64,000 nucleotides of DNA, taken from the NCBI RefSeq assembly GCF_000238395.3, contig NZ_CP011025.1:3162001-3226000 (forward strand), in the 5' to 3' direction. Source of the stretch: Pseudoalteromonas arctica A 37-1-2. Lineage in GTDB: Bacteria; Pseudomonadota; Gammaproteobacteria; Enterobacterales; Alteromonadaceae. A program made the translations under genes and the position numbers. Below are positions 1-7,625 of the stretch, one piece after another (position 1 is the stretch's first letter; each line of letters starts with the position of its first letter). The notes under the pieces are model-generated. The model did not search any database. It was not told where the DNA came from and was given only the letters and a program-made list of their open reading frames with translations.

Positions 1-1
1 T

Positions 2-493
2 AAAGCAAGCTACCTAAATGAATACGAAGGTTATTATTTATCTGGCGATGGTGGTTATATTGATGAAGACGGCTACCTATTTATTATGGGCAGAACCGAC
101 GACGTTATAAATGTAGCAGGGCATAGGCTTTCTACCGGCGAAATGGAAGAGATAGTAGCCGCGCACCCTGCTGTTGCTGAATGCGCTGTTTTTGGCGTGA
201 ACGATCCCCTAAAAGGGCAACTCCCTATGGGAATGATCGTGCTTAAAAATGATTTTATGGGCTCAAGTACCGACGTAGAACAAGCGCTTGTTTTAAGTGT
301 TCGTAATCAGATTGGCGCTATTGCGTGCCTTAAAAATATAGTTAGCGTAGATAGGTTGCCCAAAACACGCTCGGGTAAAATACTGCGTAAAAATTTACGT
401 CAACTAGTTGATGGCGAAGAGCTACAAATACCTTCAACCATAGATGATGCCAGTATCTTTGAAGAAATAAACCAACAACTAACACAAAGATAA
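2..493 (+). CDS. Acyl-CoA synthetase (acetyl/propionyl-CoA ligase type), C-terminal part
   Basis: This is the 3' end of a gene that begins before the window; the frame is open from base 2. It encodes about 163 residues of the C-terminal lid of an AMP-forming acyl-CoA synthetase, which activates a short-chain acid through an acyl-adenylate to the acyl-CoA. Visible landmarks are the hinge region GRTDDVINVAGHRLSTGE and the end motif TRSGKILRKN, whose lysine is the catalytic residue regulated by acetylation in this family. The GHRLSTGEMEE sequence fits the propionyl-CoA synthetase/ACSS3 branch better than classical Acs, but the substrate cannot be fixed from the C-terminus alone. A terminator follows, so this is probably the last gene of its unit. 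Confidence 0.85.
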   Translation, partial: KASYLNEYEGYYLSGDGGYIDEDGYLFIMGRTDDVINVAGHRLSTGEMEEIVAAHPAVAECAVFGVNDPLKGQLPMGMIVLKNDFMGSSTDVEQALVLSVRNQIGAIACLKNIVSVDRLPKTRSGKILRKNLRQLVDGEELQIPSTIDDASIFEEINQQLTQR

Positions 494-510
494 ACCCAAC
501 CAACCTATCT

Positions 511-535
511 AAAGCCATTTTTATAATGGCTTTTT
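511..535 (+). terminator. Rho-independent terminator of the acyl-CoA synthetase gene
   Basis: A stem AAAGCCATT / AATGGCTTTT with a five-base loop and a T run lies 17 bases after the stop codon. Confidence 0.75.
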
Positions 536-563
536 ATTTCATCCTTATATTTGATCCTTTTAC

Positions 564-606
564 TTAGGTTTAGGTTTAGGCTTAAGTTTTAAGTTTTAAG
601 TTTTAA
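564..606. repeat. Short tandem AT-rich repeats
   Basis: Three TTAGG(T/C)TT-like units are followed by three TTAAGTTT units between the terminator and the next gene. This could be a slippage-prone tract or simple low complexity. No function is implied. Confidence 0.5.
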
Positions 607-694
607 TTTAACTAGCAACTGAAATTTTTTACAGCTTTATGCTTTCTTCTTTTAATAGCGTTATTAATTTAATCAATTTTAAAAGGAATGGTGT

Positions 695-1552
695 ATGCCC
701 CGCTTGCTACAAAAACTATTAACTACAGCCCTATTATTTATAGGCTTTGCCACACAAGCCTATGAAATAGAAGACTTAGGGGACGGCTTACACCGCTTTA
801 TAGACGACAGACACCGCTCAGTATTTTTAATCACTCCTGAGGGCGCAATTGTTACCGACCCACTTAATAAAAAAGCCGCCACATGGTTAAACGAGCAAAT
901 TAAAACTCGCTTTAACGTGCCTGTAAAATATGTAATTTATAGCCATAATCATAGCGATCATATTTACGGCGCCGAGGTATTTAAAAGCCCGCACACCACT
1001 TTTATAGCGAATAAACTCGCTGCGCAAGATATTAAAAACACACAAATGAAAACAGTAACGCCCAGCCTTACTTTTGATGATGAGCTACTACTTACCCTTG
1101 GTGATTCCACAGTAAAGCTTAACTACCACGGTCCAAACGATGGTCGTGGTTCGGTTAGTATATTATTCGAAAAGCAAAAAACGTTATTTGTAGTTGATTG
1201 GATTGTTATTGGCAGAATGCCGTGGCAAAAACTGTGGAGTTACGATATTCAAGGCATGATTAACTCAACCCAAGCGGTACTCAAATATGACTTTGATACT
1301 TTTGTAGGTGGTCATGCCGATATCGGCAGTAAAGCAGATGTAGCGCGTTACTTAAGTTATTTAGAGCTTTTGTATAGCCAAGTAACCGCAGGCGTTTTAG
1401 CCGGTAATACACTTGACGAAATTAAACAAAATGTAAAATTAGACCAATTTAGTGACTTTAAACAGTTTGATGCATGGTTACCGCTTAACATAGAAGGCGT
1501 GTACGAGCGTTTAATGGAAGAGTCTGGTATGGGTTGGCGCAGCGATTTATAA
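695..1552 (+). CDS. Secreted metallo-beta-lactamase-fold hydrolase
   Basis: A 285-residue protein with an N-terminal signal peptide (hydrophobic residues 5-18, probable cleavage after the TQA near residue 22), so it is likely periplasmic. The metal-binding motif HNHSDH lies at residues 84-89. Later candidate ligands are the histidine in YHGPNDGRG, the aspartate in VVDW and the histidine in GGHAD, the usual order for a di-zinc MBL fold. Such proteins hydrolyse diverse esters, lactones, thioesters or beta-lactams, and nothing here fixes the substrate. The ATG is preceded by AAGGA. The gene stands alone between the upstream terminator and the insertion sequence. Confidence 0.85.
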   Translation: MPRLLQKLLTTALLFIGFATQAYEIEDLGDGLHRFIDDRHRSVFLITPEGAIVTDPLNKKAATWLNEQIKTRFNVPVKYVIYSHNHSDHIYGAEVFKSPHTTFIANKLAAQDIKNTQMKTVTPSLTFDDELLLTLGDSTVKLNYHGPNDGRGSVSILFEKQKTLFVVDWIVIGRMPWQKLWSYDIQGMINSTQAVLKYDFDTFVGGHADIGSKADVARYLSYLELLYSQVTAGVLAGNTLDEIKQNVKLDQFSDFKQFDAWLPLNIEGVYERLMEESGMGWRSDL

Positions 1553-1738
1553 GTTTGAACTCAGCGGACTAAGCTCTGAGCTCTAAACTCAATATTATAA
1601 GCATTGGTATTGGCGTATTTAACGCAGTACCAATGTACCTATTAATTAGTTAAATAGACGTCAAACGCCATATAAACCACCTTTACAATGTCCTAGCGCG
1701 GTTTTTATATTTCAAATCTAAGTAACCAGAGTTCATAT

Positions 1739-1750
1739 ATGGTCTCCTCC
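1739..1750 (+). repeat. Inverted repeat, transposase 3' side of the IS
   Basis: ATGGTCTCCTCC is exactly complementary to positions 3046-3057. Confidence 0.9.
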
Positions 1751-1970
1751 AGTATTGCAAGGTGTCATTCAACGATAGCAGGGACAGGTTTGCTGTCATA
1801 TATACGGTCTTTTAGTGAAGATTATTACTTCTGACCTTGATGTAATCCGCGCATATTGTCCTGATCAGGTTATCGGTATTTACTACCACTGAACTCTATA
1901 GGTTTTCAATATGCAGGTTTGACCTGTTATGTCATCGTTTTAGCCACTTACGCAATTCTTTGAAGAGTAT
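1751..1970 (-). ncRNA. Probable guide RNA (seekRNA/bridge RNA) region of the IS
   Basis: This 220-nt non-coding stretch lies between the transposase stop and the inverted repeat, where IS1111-type elements encode their guide RNA. In transposase sense it contains several hairpin-forming segments, including CAGGT-CAA-ACCTG and the palindrome CCTGATCAGG. It also contains two short segments identical to sequence just outside the element: AGAGTTCA (complement of 1890-1897) matches 1728-1735, and ATTACATCA (complement of 1838-1846) matches 3056-3064. RNA ends are not visible from sequence; the whole stretch is given. Confidence 0.6.
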
Positions 1971-2984
1971 TTATACGGGTGAGTAACTCTCACCTGAAGC
2001 GCTAATAGCCCAAGCCATTCTCGCCATCTTGTTGGCATAAGCTACACATGCTCGATTATGCCCTCGAGTTTGAACCAGTCGGTTTATCCATTGACTTAAT
2101 TTATCATTCTTCGTTTTTGCTCTTGAGACAACAGCTTTTGCTCCTTGGATCAACAGGCACCTTAAGTAGCTATTTCCTCGCTTACTTATCCCAAGTAAAG
2201 TATCTTTTCCGCCACTACTGTGTTGACGCGGAACGATACCTAAAGACGCTGAAACATCGCGGCCTCTTTTATAGTTACTGCCATTTCCAACTTCATTGAA
2301 ATAGGCGCTTGATACCATAGGACCAAATCCAGGTATTGTTTGGATCCGTTGGCAAATATCATTATTTTTTGCTGTTTCAACTATTAATGTACTGTAAGTT
2401 TCAATGCAGCTGTCTAAGTTACTCAATTGTGTTTCTAACTGCTTTAGTACCGCTTTAAATGCGCCTGATAATCCGGTATTTTCATCTTCTAAAATTAGGG
2501 GGATACTTTTGCGTATTGTGTTTACACCCTGATTTAAAATAATTCCGTATTCAGCAGTTAAGCCTCGGATTTGATTGCATAGTGCCGTTCTTTGTCTGAC
2601 CGCTAACTCTCTCGCTTTGTGCTGTGCTTGGTTATCTTGTTGCTCAACTGATTTTATACAGACACTCTTAATATGATGTTGTTTTGAAGCAACGCTAATT
2701 GCTAAAGCATCGTTATAATCATTTTTATTGCCAACTAAGAAGGCTTTTACATGCTGAGGTGGAATAAGCTTTATCTCATGACCACATTTTCTGATTTCTC
2801 GAGCCCAAAAATGAGAAGTTGCACAGGCCTCTAAAGCAACTAAACACGTAGTGTGTTGTTGGAAAAAAGATAACACTTGCGCACGCTTTAACATTTTCTT
2901 TTTAACTAAGCGCCCTTGTTCATTGCAGCACACCACATGGAAAAATCTTTTTGCTATGTCTAAACCAATTGTTGTAATCTTCAT
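1971..2984 (-). CDS. IS110-family transposase (DEDD recombinase)
   Basis: A 337-residue transposase of normal length. The N-terminal RuvC-like DEDD domain shows D9 in TIGLDIAK, E52 in ALEACATS and D89/D92 in NDYNDA. A central coiled segment (about residues 110-200) links to the C-terminal Transposase_20 domain with the PGFGP element and the HSSGGK motif (serines 256-257), the region of the catalytic serine in this family. The protein excises and inserts the element with an RNA guide rather than by classical DDE chemistry. No frameshift or stop is present, so it is probably functional. An 83-codon frame on the opposite strand inside it is a shadow. Confidence 0.95.
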   Translation of the reverse strand: MKITTIGLDIAKRFFHVVCCNEQGRLVKKKMLKRAQVLSFFQQHTTCLVALEACATSHFWAREIRKCGHEIKLIPPQHVKAFLVGNKNDYNDALAISVASKQHHIKSVCIKSVEQQDNQAQHKARELAVRQRTALCNQIRGLTAEYGIILNQGVNTIRKSIPLILEDENTGLSGAFKAVLKQLETQLSNLDSCIETYSTLIVETAKNNDICQRIQTIPGFGPMVSSAYFNEVGNGSNYKRGRDVSASLGIVPRQHSSGGKDTLLGISKRGNSYLRCLLIQGAKAVVSRAKTKNDKLSQWINRLVQTRGHNRACVAYANKMARMAWAISASGESYSPV

Positions 2985-3045
2985 TTTGGTCTTCTCCCTT
3001 TGATTATTGTAACCACTTTAATCATGGCACATAGATGCCGTATAG

Positions 3046-3057
3046 GGAGGAGACCAT
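3046..3057 (-). repeat. Inverted repeat, transposase 5' side of the IS
   Basis: GGAGGAGACCAT is the exact complement of the repeat at 1739-1750. Confidence 0.9.
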
Positions 3058-3088
3058 TACATCAGGTTAAGTATTAAAAAAAAGCATA

Positions 3089-3386
3089 TTAACTAAAATC
3101 GACCACCACTTCATAACGCCCTAGCATGTCGTTTACTTCGTATACCCAACCGTGTTGTTTTATTATTTTTTCGCTTAACTCCCCCCCTAAACCGTAGCCA
3201 ATATTGGCGGGCTTATTTGTGTTATTAGCAGTGTGTGGCGTATCCGTTTGTACGCTGCTATTTACTTATAGAGATCTCGCTGTGCAATATGCCATTACCT
3301 TGATAGCTTGGCTGACTACTACACGCAGCAAGCGTGCAACTAAGTGCAAATAAAAAACCGGTTGAGTGCTTTTTAAAATAAACCAT
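3089..3386 (-). pseudogene. Remnant of a lipoprotein-like start and a histidine kinase C-terminus
   Basis: Two overlapping minus-strand frames remain. The first (3386 to 3258) encodes 42 residues starting MVYFKK with a lipobox-like LAAC and then stops. The second (3265 to 3089, 58 codons, no start) reads NIGYGLGGELSEKI and then QHGWVYEV to a stop, resembling the G2 box and last strands of a sensor-kinase ATPase domain. No phosphorylation domain or intact kinase is present. The simplest reading is an operon lost by deletion, leaving its two ends fused. The insertion sequence lies just downstream of the remnant. The kinase assignment rests on a short motif. Confidence 0.55.
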
Positions 3387-3433
3387 TTAACTATGCCTAA
3401 TTCATACCATTACGAGCAGTTTATTAGGGCGAG

Positions 3434-3450
3434 GGTTAAGGAGGGGTTAA
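3434..3450 (-). promoter_or_regulatory. Direct-repeat operator for an OmpR-type response regulator (candidate)
   Basis: On the minus strand TTAACC-CCTCC-TTAACC forms a direct repeat with an exact 11-bp period, the geometry bound by OmpR/PmrA/QseB-type regulators. It lies 48 bp upstream of the lipoprotein-like remnant start, so it may be the leftover promoter of the lost two-component operon. Confidence 0.45.
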
Positions 3451-3519
3451 ATGATTTAATCTAAATGTTGGGTTATTAATTTAACAGTAAAAAGTAATCA
3501 CTTTAGATGTTTTACATCG

Positions 3520-4404
3520 TTATAAATTTTGTAATTGCTCTATCAACCATTTATGAATTGGGCTGTTATTGGTACGCGGATGCCATGCGGCTATTACTTT
3601 AAATGTAGGAGGCAGAGCTTCTATTTTTAGCTGTTTAACTTTGCTATTTGGTAATAATCTTGATGGGTAAAACGCTAACATATCGGTTGTATGTAAAATG
3701 TCGGGCACTGCTGAAAAACTCGGTACCGACATTACGATATTACGTTTTAGCCCCTGGCTTTCAAACCACTGATCGTGCGATCCGCGCAAATTAGCGCGCG
3801 ATGGCGACACCACTAGCTGTGAATGCTTTGCAAATTGCGCCAAACTCAAAGGCTCAGTGTAAGTAGTGTTACCTATACCGGTAATACACAAATGCTGTTC
3901 TTCAAACAAAGTGATATAAGAAAGATTATCGGGTATAAATTCTGGAAAGCTTATCAGCAAATCAAGCTCACCGGCCGTTATAAGTTGATTAACGTTGTCG
4001 GATGCAAAGTCGCGCACTATCAGCTTTAAACCTGGCGCTTCGCGGCGGGGAATATTAAATAATTGCGGTAGTAAAGCCTGCGTGGCGTAGTCGGTTGCGC
4101 TTATGGTAAACACACCTTTATAAGTTTGCGGACTAAAAAGCTCGGGCTCTAGTAACGATTCTAATTGCTTTAAAATATGATTAACAGGTGCCTTGAGTCC
4201 TTGCGCTTTAGGAGTAGCAACCATGTTATTGCCTTGGCGAATAAACAAGCGATCGTCAAATAAGTCTCGTAGTTTTCGTAGTTGCTCACTAATAGCTTGT
4301 TGCGTTAACCCCATTTTTTTGGCTACTTGCGAAAGATTTCGCAATTCTAATAAGCTACTGAGTACTCTCAACTGTTTTATATCGAGCCGACTAATACCAT
4401 TCAT
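3520..4404 (-). CDS. LysR-family transcriptional regulator
   Basis: A 294-residue LysR-type regulator. The N-terminal winged helix-turn-helix spans about residues 5-65 (LDIKQLRVL, then LTQQAISEQLRKLRD), followed by a substrate-binding domain with the usual FTISATDYATQALLP start. The frame extends 11 codons upstream to a TTG, but the ATG chosen here puts the helix-turn-helix at its normal position. It is divergent from the Old Yellow Enzyme gene with about 110 bp between them. By LysR habit it probably controls that gene and itself from the shared region, with an unknown electrophile or aromatic inducer. Confidence 0.88.
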   Translation of the reverse strand: MNGISRLDIKQLRVLSSLLELRNLSQVAKKMGLTQQAISEQLRKLRDLFDDRLFIRQGNNMVATPKAQGLKAPVNHILKQLESLLEPELFSPQTYKGVFTISATDYATQALLPQLFNIPRREAPGLKLIVRDFASDNVNQLITAGELDLLISFPEFIPDNLSYITLFEEQHLCITGIGNTTYTEPLSLAQFAKHSQLVVSPSRANLRGSHDQWFESQGLKRNIVMSVPSFSAVPDILHTTDMLAFYPSRLLPNSKVKQLKIEALPPTFKVIAAWHPRTNNSPIHKWLIEQLQNL

Positions 4405-4517
4405 AATTGTATGCTGCACAAAAAAGTGTTGTTTCAAATTGTATCTTTAAATCTCTATGCTGCCAATGTTGCTTAACCACTATTTAAGCCTTTGTTTGCT
4501 TTATAAGAGAATTTAAA

Positions 4518-5657
4518 ATGAAATCAGAATTAGTTAATACCGCCCCTTTATTCTCATCAATTGAGCTTGGCCCTTTTACACTTAAAAACCGTATTGTGAT
4601 GCCACCTCTTACTCGCTCTCGCAGCACTCAGCCTGGTAATATTCCTAATGAATTAATGGCTGAGTATTATGCGCAGCGAGCATCGGCTGGTTTTATGGTT
4701 ACCGAAGGCACGCAAATAGAGCCTCGTGGTCAAGGCTACGCTTGGACCCCAGGTATTCACTCGCAAGCACAAATTGAAGGCTGGAAAAAAGTAACAAAAG
4801 CCGTACACGCTAAAGGCGGCGTTATTTTTGCTCAGCTTTGGCATGTAGGGCGCGTATCGCACACCACGCTACAACCAAATTCAGGTAAACCGGTTGGTCC
4901 TTCAGATATTATGGCTGACAATGTAAAAGTATTTATTGAAACCGCACCTGGTGAAGGCGCATTGGCTGACCCAAGTGAGCCTCGTGCACTAACAACAACT
5001 GAAGTTGGCGAACTGGTAAACATGTATGCGCAAGCTGCACGTAATGCTCTAGAAGCAGGCTTTGATGGCGTAGAGCTTCATTGTGCTAACGGGTATTTAG
5101 TTAATCAGTTTATTTCTGAACATACTAATAACCGTGACGATCAATACGGTGGAACGCTTAGTAATCGCCTGCGCTTTTTAAAAGAGATAGTTGAAGCGGT
5201 AAGTGACGTTGTAGGCTCTGATCGTTTAGGTGTTCGCTTTGCTCCTTTATTTGAAAGTACAGATGAAACACGAGTGTATCTAGGACTTGTTGAATCAAAC
5301 CCTCATCATACTTATGTACAAGCCGTTAAAGTGCTTGAGCAAGCAGGTATTGCTTACTTATCAATAGCGGAAGCTGATTGGGAAAATGCTCCTGATTTAC
5401 CACAAGAATTTTATAAAGCAGTACGAGCTGAATTTTCAGGTCGCATCATTTATGCTGGTAAATACACAGTAGAAAAAGCGGTACGTATTTTAGGTGAAGG
5501 TTACGGTGACTTATTTGCGTTTGGTCGCCCATTTATAGCTAACCCTGATTTACCAGAGCGTATAGCGAATAATTGGACGTTTAACGAGGCCGATGCAGCC
5601 ACTATGTATGGCGGTACTGAAGTCGGTTATAGCGATTATCCTTTTTATCAAAAGTAG
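4518..5657 (+). CDS. Old Yellow Enzyme-family alkene reductase (NemA-like)
   Basis: A 379-residue FMN-dependent NAD(P)H ene-reductase that reduces activated double bonds, N-ethylmaleimide or nitro compounds. The TIM-barrel shows the FMN-binding start (LKNRIVMPPLTRSRS), QLWHVGRVSH, and the substrate-binding HCANGYLVNQF motif. In the last, the His/Asn pair follows OYE1, where NemA-type enzymes have His/His. The C-terminal FMN-phosphate site reads YGDLFAFGRPFIANPDLP. Length and motifs are complete. It is likely regulated by the divergent LysR protein. The physiological substrate is unknown, and 12-oxophytodienoate reductase-like names refer to the same fold. Confidence 0.9.
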   Translation: MKSELVNTAPLFSSIELGPFTLKNRIVMPPLTRSRSTQPGNIPNELMAEYYAQRASAGFMVTEGTQIEPRGQGYAWTPGIHSQAQIEGWKKVTKAVHAKGGVIFAQLWHVGRVSHTTLQPNSGKPVGPSDIMADNVKVFIETAPGEGALADPSEPRALTTTEVGELVNMYAQAARNALEAGFDGVELHCANGYLVNQFISEHTNNRDDQYGGTLSNRLRFLKEIVEAVSDVVGSDRLGVRFAPLFESTDETRVYLGLVESNPHHTYVQAVKVLEQAGIAYLSIAEADWENAPDLPQEFYKAVRAEFSGRIIYAGKYTVEKAVRILGEGYGDLFAFGRPFIANPDLPERIANNWTFNEADAATMYGGTEVGYSDYPFYQK

Positions 5658-5726
5658 CCAACCTAAACTCTAAACGATATATGGGATAAGGATTGGTATT
5701 GGTATAGAACCGATACGGTTTTATAA

Positions 5727-5931
5727 CAGGTAGCTTAATTAAGCTACCTGTTCTGAGGTAAGAAAACGGTGTTGATAACACTGCTGAATTTGTTATTAGT
5801 TGTTCTCGACAATTGCTCTTTCATTGCCCTACCTTCTGCATTTATGCAGCCATATATCAGTCATTTTTTAATAGAGTGAGCGTTAGATTGAATCTCTCAA
5901 ATTGATTAAGTATTACTGCGGATTGGTATTA
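5727..5931 (+). repeat. Dispersed palindromic repeat, copy A
   Basis: It starts with a 26-bp perfect palindrome (ACAGGTAGCTTAA and its complement). It then continues TGAGGTAAGAAAA...GTTGATAAC and ends ATTAAGTATTACTGCGGATT then GGTATTA. The same landmarks occur at 45012-45173; a third copy at 24604-24766 is more diverged. Copy A is longer in the middle and lacks the left ATACCAAT end. No gene is seen in this stretch. Confidence 0.7.
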
Positions 5932-5943
5932 GCGTCAAGAATA

Positions 5944-5968
5944 GTAAAGATAAGTAAAGGGGTGTAAA
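5944..5968 (+). promoter_or_regulatory. CpxR-like boxes (three GTAAA in 10-bp phase)
   Basis: GTAAA occurs at 5944, 5954 and 5964, giving GTAAA-N5-GTAAA-N5-GTAAA. The known CpxR consensus is GTAAA-N5-GTAAA. The site is about 86 bp upstream of the small secreted-protein gene. Confidence 0.55.
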
Positions 5969-6053
5969 GCCTCCCTACAGTTGCCCTGCATGCAGTTGGC
6001 ATTCAGTTTCAAACGTCAATACTAGCCATGTTAACCACAAACGAGGCAATATT

Positions 6054-6311
6054 ATGAAACTTACATTTATACTACCTGCACTATTAGTTATTGGCACTTT
6101 ATCTAGTTCTGCATTTGCAGCACCACATGATAGATATACAAAGCAAGAATATAAAAAGGTTCAGCTAAAACGAGAACTGAAAAAAATTAACCAAACTAAG
6201 GTAATCAAGTACGTTCCCGTTAAAGTTGTTAAAAGAAACGTTAATAACACAGCATTTGTTAAAGTTAATGTCATAACGTATCACCCTAGCCTTAAATTTA
6301 TTAAAAGATAA
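6054..6311 (+). CDS. Small secreted basic protein
   Basis: An 85-residue protein with a signal peptide (residues 1-22, cleavage after AFA) and a short, lysine/arginine-rich mature part. The N-terminus MKLTF(I/L)LPALL and the sequence before the start (ACGAGGCAATA then TTATG or CTATG) closely match the longer gene at 6690, so the two arose by duplication. Only the charged N-terminal part of the longer paralogue has a counterpart; the C-terminal domain is missing. Function is unknown. A periplasmic stress-related role is suggested only by the CpxR-like boxes. Confidence 0.7.
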   Translation: MKLTFILPALLVIGTLSSSAFAAPHDRYTKQEYKKVQLKRELKKINQTKVIKYVPVKVVKRNVNNTAFVKVNVITYHPSLKFIKR

Positions 6312-6574
6312 ATGCGTACTTTAAAATATAAAGTCATGTTTGCGGCAATAAACAACGCGCCGCAAACTTAGCTTTTTACACCATTTAAGCTCTATTATTG
6401 GTATTTTCCCATCTAAAATGCACGAAAATAACGTTTTCTAAACACAACAAAAAAGTCCAAATATATAATTTAATAGCAGTATTATTAAAATATCTCTCGT
6501 AATACCCCCCCTTAAAAAGAACAGAATTACCCTTAAAAATCGTCAAAAACTAGAGATTATGTCAAGAACCGTCA

Positions 6575-6596
6575 GTAAAATGTAAAAAGCTGTAAG
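6575..6596 (+). promoter_or_regulatory. CpxR-like box before the DUF6515 gene
   Basis: GTAAA at 6575 and 6582 and GTAAG at 6592; the last two have the 10-bp period of a CpxR site. The 378-bp gap after the small gene also carries a conserved CATTCAGTTT block at the same relative place as before the paralogue. Nothing else is seen in the gap. Confidence 0.45.
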
Positions 6597-6689
6597 CATA
6601 GCTCCGTTTGCTGTTGTATGTCAGTTAACATTCAGTTTGAACCGCTAGTATTGAACCCAGTTATGTAAAAACATAAACGAGGCAATACT

Positions 6690-7454
6690 ATGAAACTTAC
6701 TTTTTTACTACCTGCACTGCTCGCCATTGGCGCAGTATCAGGCTCTGCGCTTGGAGCACAAAACGAGCGAGAGAATGATAAAAGCTTTAAACGTGACCAC
6801 TACAAACGTGTTGAATATAAACGCGATGAACGCCGCCATGAAAAAAAGCAGCGTATTGAGCATAAAAAAGAAAAACGAGAAGACCGTAAACAAGAAAAAC
6901 GTAAACTTGCTAAGTACAAGCAGGAAAAGCGTGAACAATACCGCTACAACCAGCGCAAATATAACTACTTAACAAACCATAATAATTCAGTCGCTTACAG
7001 ACAAAATCGATTTATAAACCATTTACCACGCAATAGCGCATCGATTAGATTTAATGGTATTTCGTTTACGTTTAACGACGGCCTTTACTACCGTAAAGCT
7101 AAAAGAGGCTACCATGTAGTTACGCCACCTAGAGGCCTGCGTATAAATACGCTACCAAGAAATTACAGGCATTTTAAGCATCACAATACCACCTACTACA
7201 CATATCAAAACGTGTATTACGTCGCAAATAATGACGGTTATACAGTGGTTGATGAGCCACCAACCCGTCTTAATCAGGCAATAAAAGTGGGTAATGTGAA
7301 TGATTATAGCTTGGGCCAAACTTACGATTCATTGCCTCAGGCAGCACAGGCCGTAATAATTAACTCGCAGCAGTATTTTAAATACGGCGATATTTATTTT
7401 TTACCGCAAATAAGTGGTGACGACATAAAATACCTTGCTATAAAGCTAGGTTAA
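6690..7454 (+). CDS. Secreted DUF6515-like protein with charged coil
   Basis: A 254-residue exported protein. The signal peptide spans residues 1-23. Residues 25-95 are extremely rich in Lys, Arg and Glu and probably form a charged helix or coil. The C-terminal part (about 110-250) contains YYRKAKRGYHVVTPPRGLRI and a later YYVANNDGYTVVDEPP, which resemble DUF6515 proteins from gammaproteobacteria, with tyrosine-rich beta-hairpin repeats. The role is unknown; the protein would sit in the periplasm or outer envelope. The signal peptide and upstream region are shared with the 85-residue paralogue, so the two are probably co-regulated. The DUF name is from memory of the family pattern. Confidence 0.7.
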   Translation: MKLTFLLPALLAIGAVSGSALGAQNERENDKSFKRDHYKRVEYKRDERRHEKKQRIEHKKEKREDRKQEKRKLAKYKQEKREQYRYNQRKYNYLTNHNNSVAYRQNRFINHLPRNSASIRFNGISFTFNDGLYYRKAKRGYHVVTPPRGLRINTLPRNYRHFKHHNTTYYTYQNVYYVANNDGYTVVDEPPTRLNQAIKVGNVNDYSLGQTYDSLPQAAQAVIINSQQYFKYGDIYFLPQISGDDIKYLAIKLG

Positions 7455-7468
7455 ATCCGCTATAAATT

Positions 7469-7501
7469 AAAAGACCTTGCTACCAATAGCAGGGTCTTTT
7501 T
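7469..7501 (+). terminator. Terminator of the DUF6515 gene
   Basis: A hairpin AAAAGACC(T)TGCTA / TAGCAGGGTCTTTTT with a short CCAA loop and a T run. Confidence 0.8.
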
Positions 7502-7625
7502 CATTTCCCCTGTAGGTAGTAACTTAAAGCAATAAAATCAATTCCCTCTCTAAGCATTAACATGTCTTAGTATTTGTAAGCTTTTTTGCTAAACTAGCTC
7601 GCATATTAATAGTGAGAGTGTATTT

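Larger units (their letters stand above)
1739..3057 (-). mobile_element. IS110-family insertion sequence, IS1111-type layout
   Basis: The element is about 1.32 kb, delimited by exact 12-bp inverted repeats (ATGGTCTCCTCC at the left, its complement at the right). It contains one transposase gene on the minus strand. After the transposase stop there is a 220-bp non-coding stretch, while only about 60 bp separate the other repeat from the start codon. In the IS1111 subgroup of IS110 elements, subterminal inverted repeats and a long non-coding segment downstream of the transposase are characteristic; the IS110 subgroup proper usually has the non-coding segment upstream and lacks repeats. True ends may extend a few bases outside the repeats. 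The copy looks intact. Confidence 0.85.

Noticed and set aside
2048..2299. An 83-codon plus-strand frame inside the insertion sequence
   Set aside because: It lies wholly antisense to the intact transposase gene and has no recognisable features.
3431..3456. Strong ribosome-site-like AAGGAGGGG followed by ATG on the plus strand
   Set aside because: The frame stops after two codons. The purine run is explained by the direct-repeat operator on the other strand.
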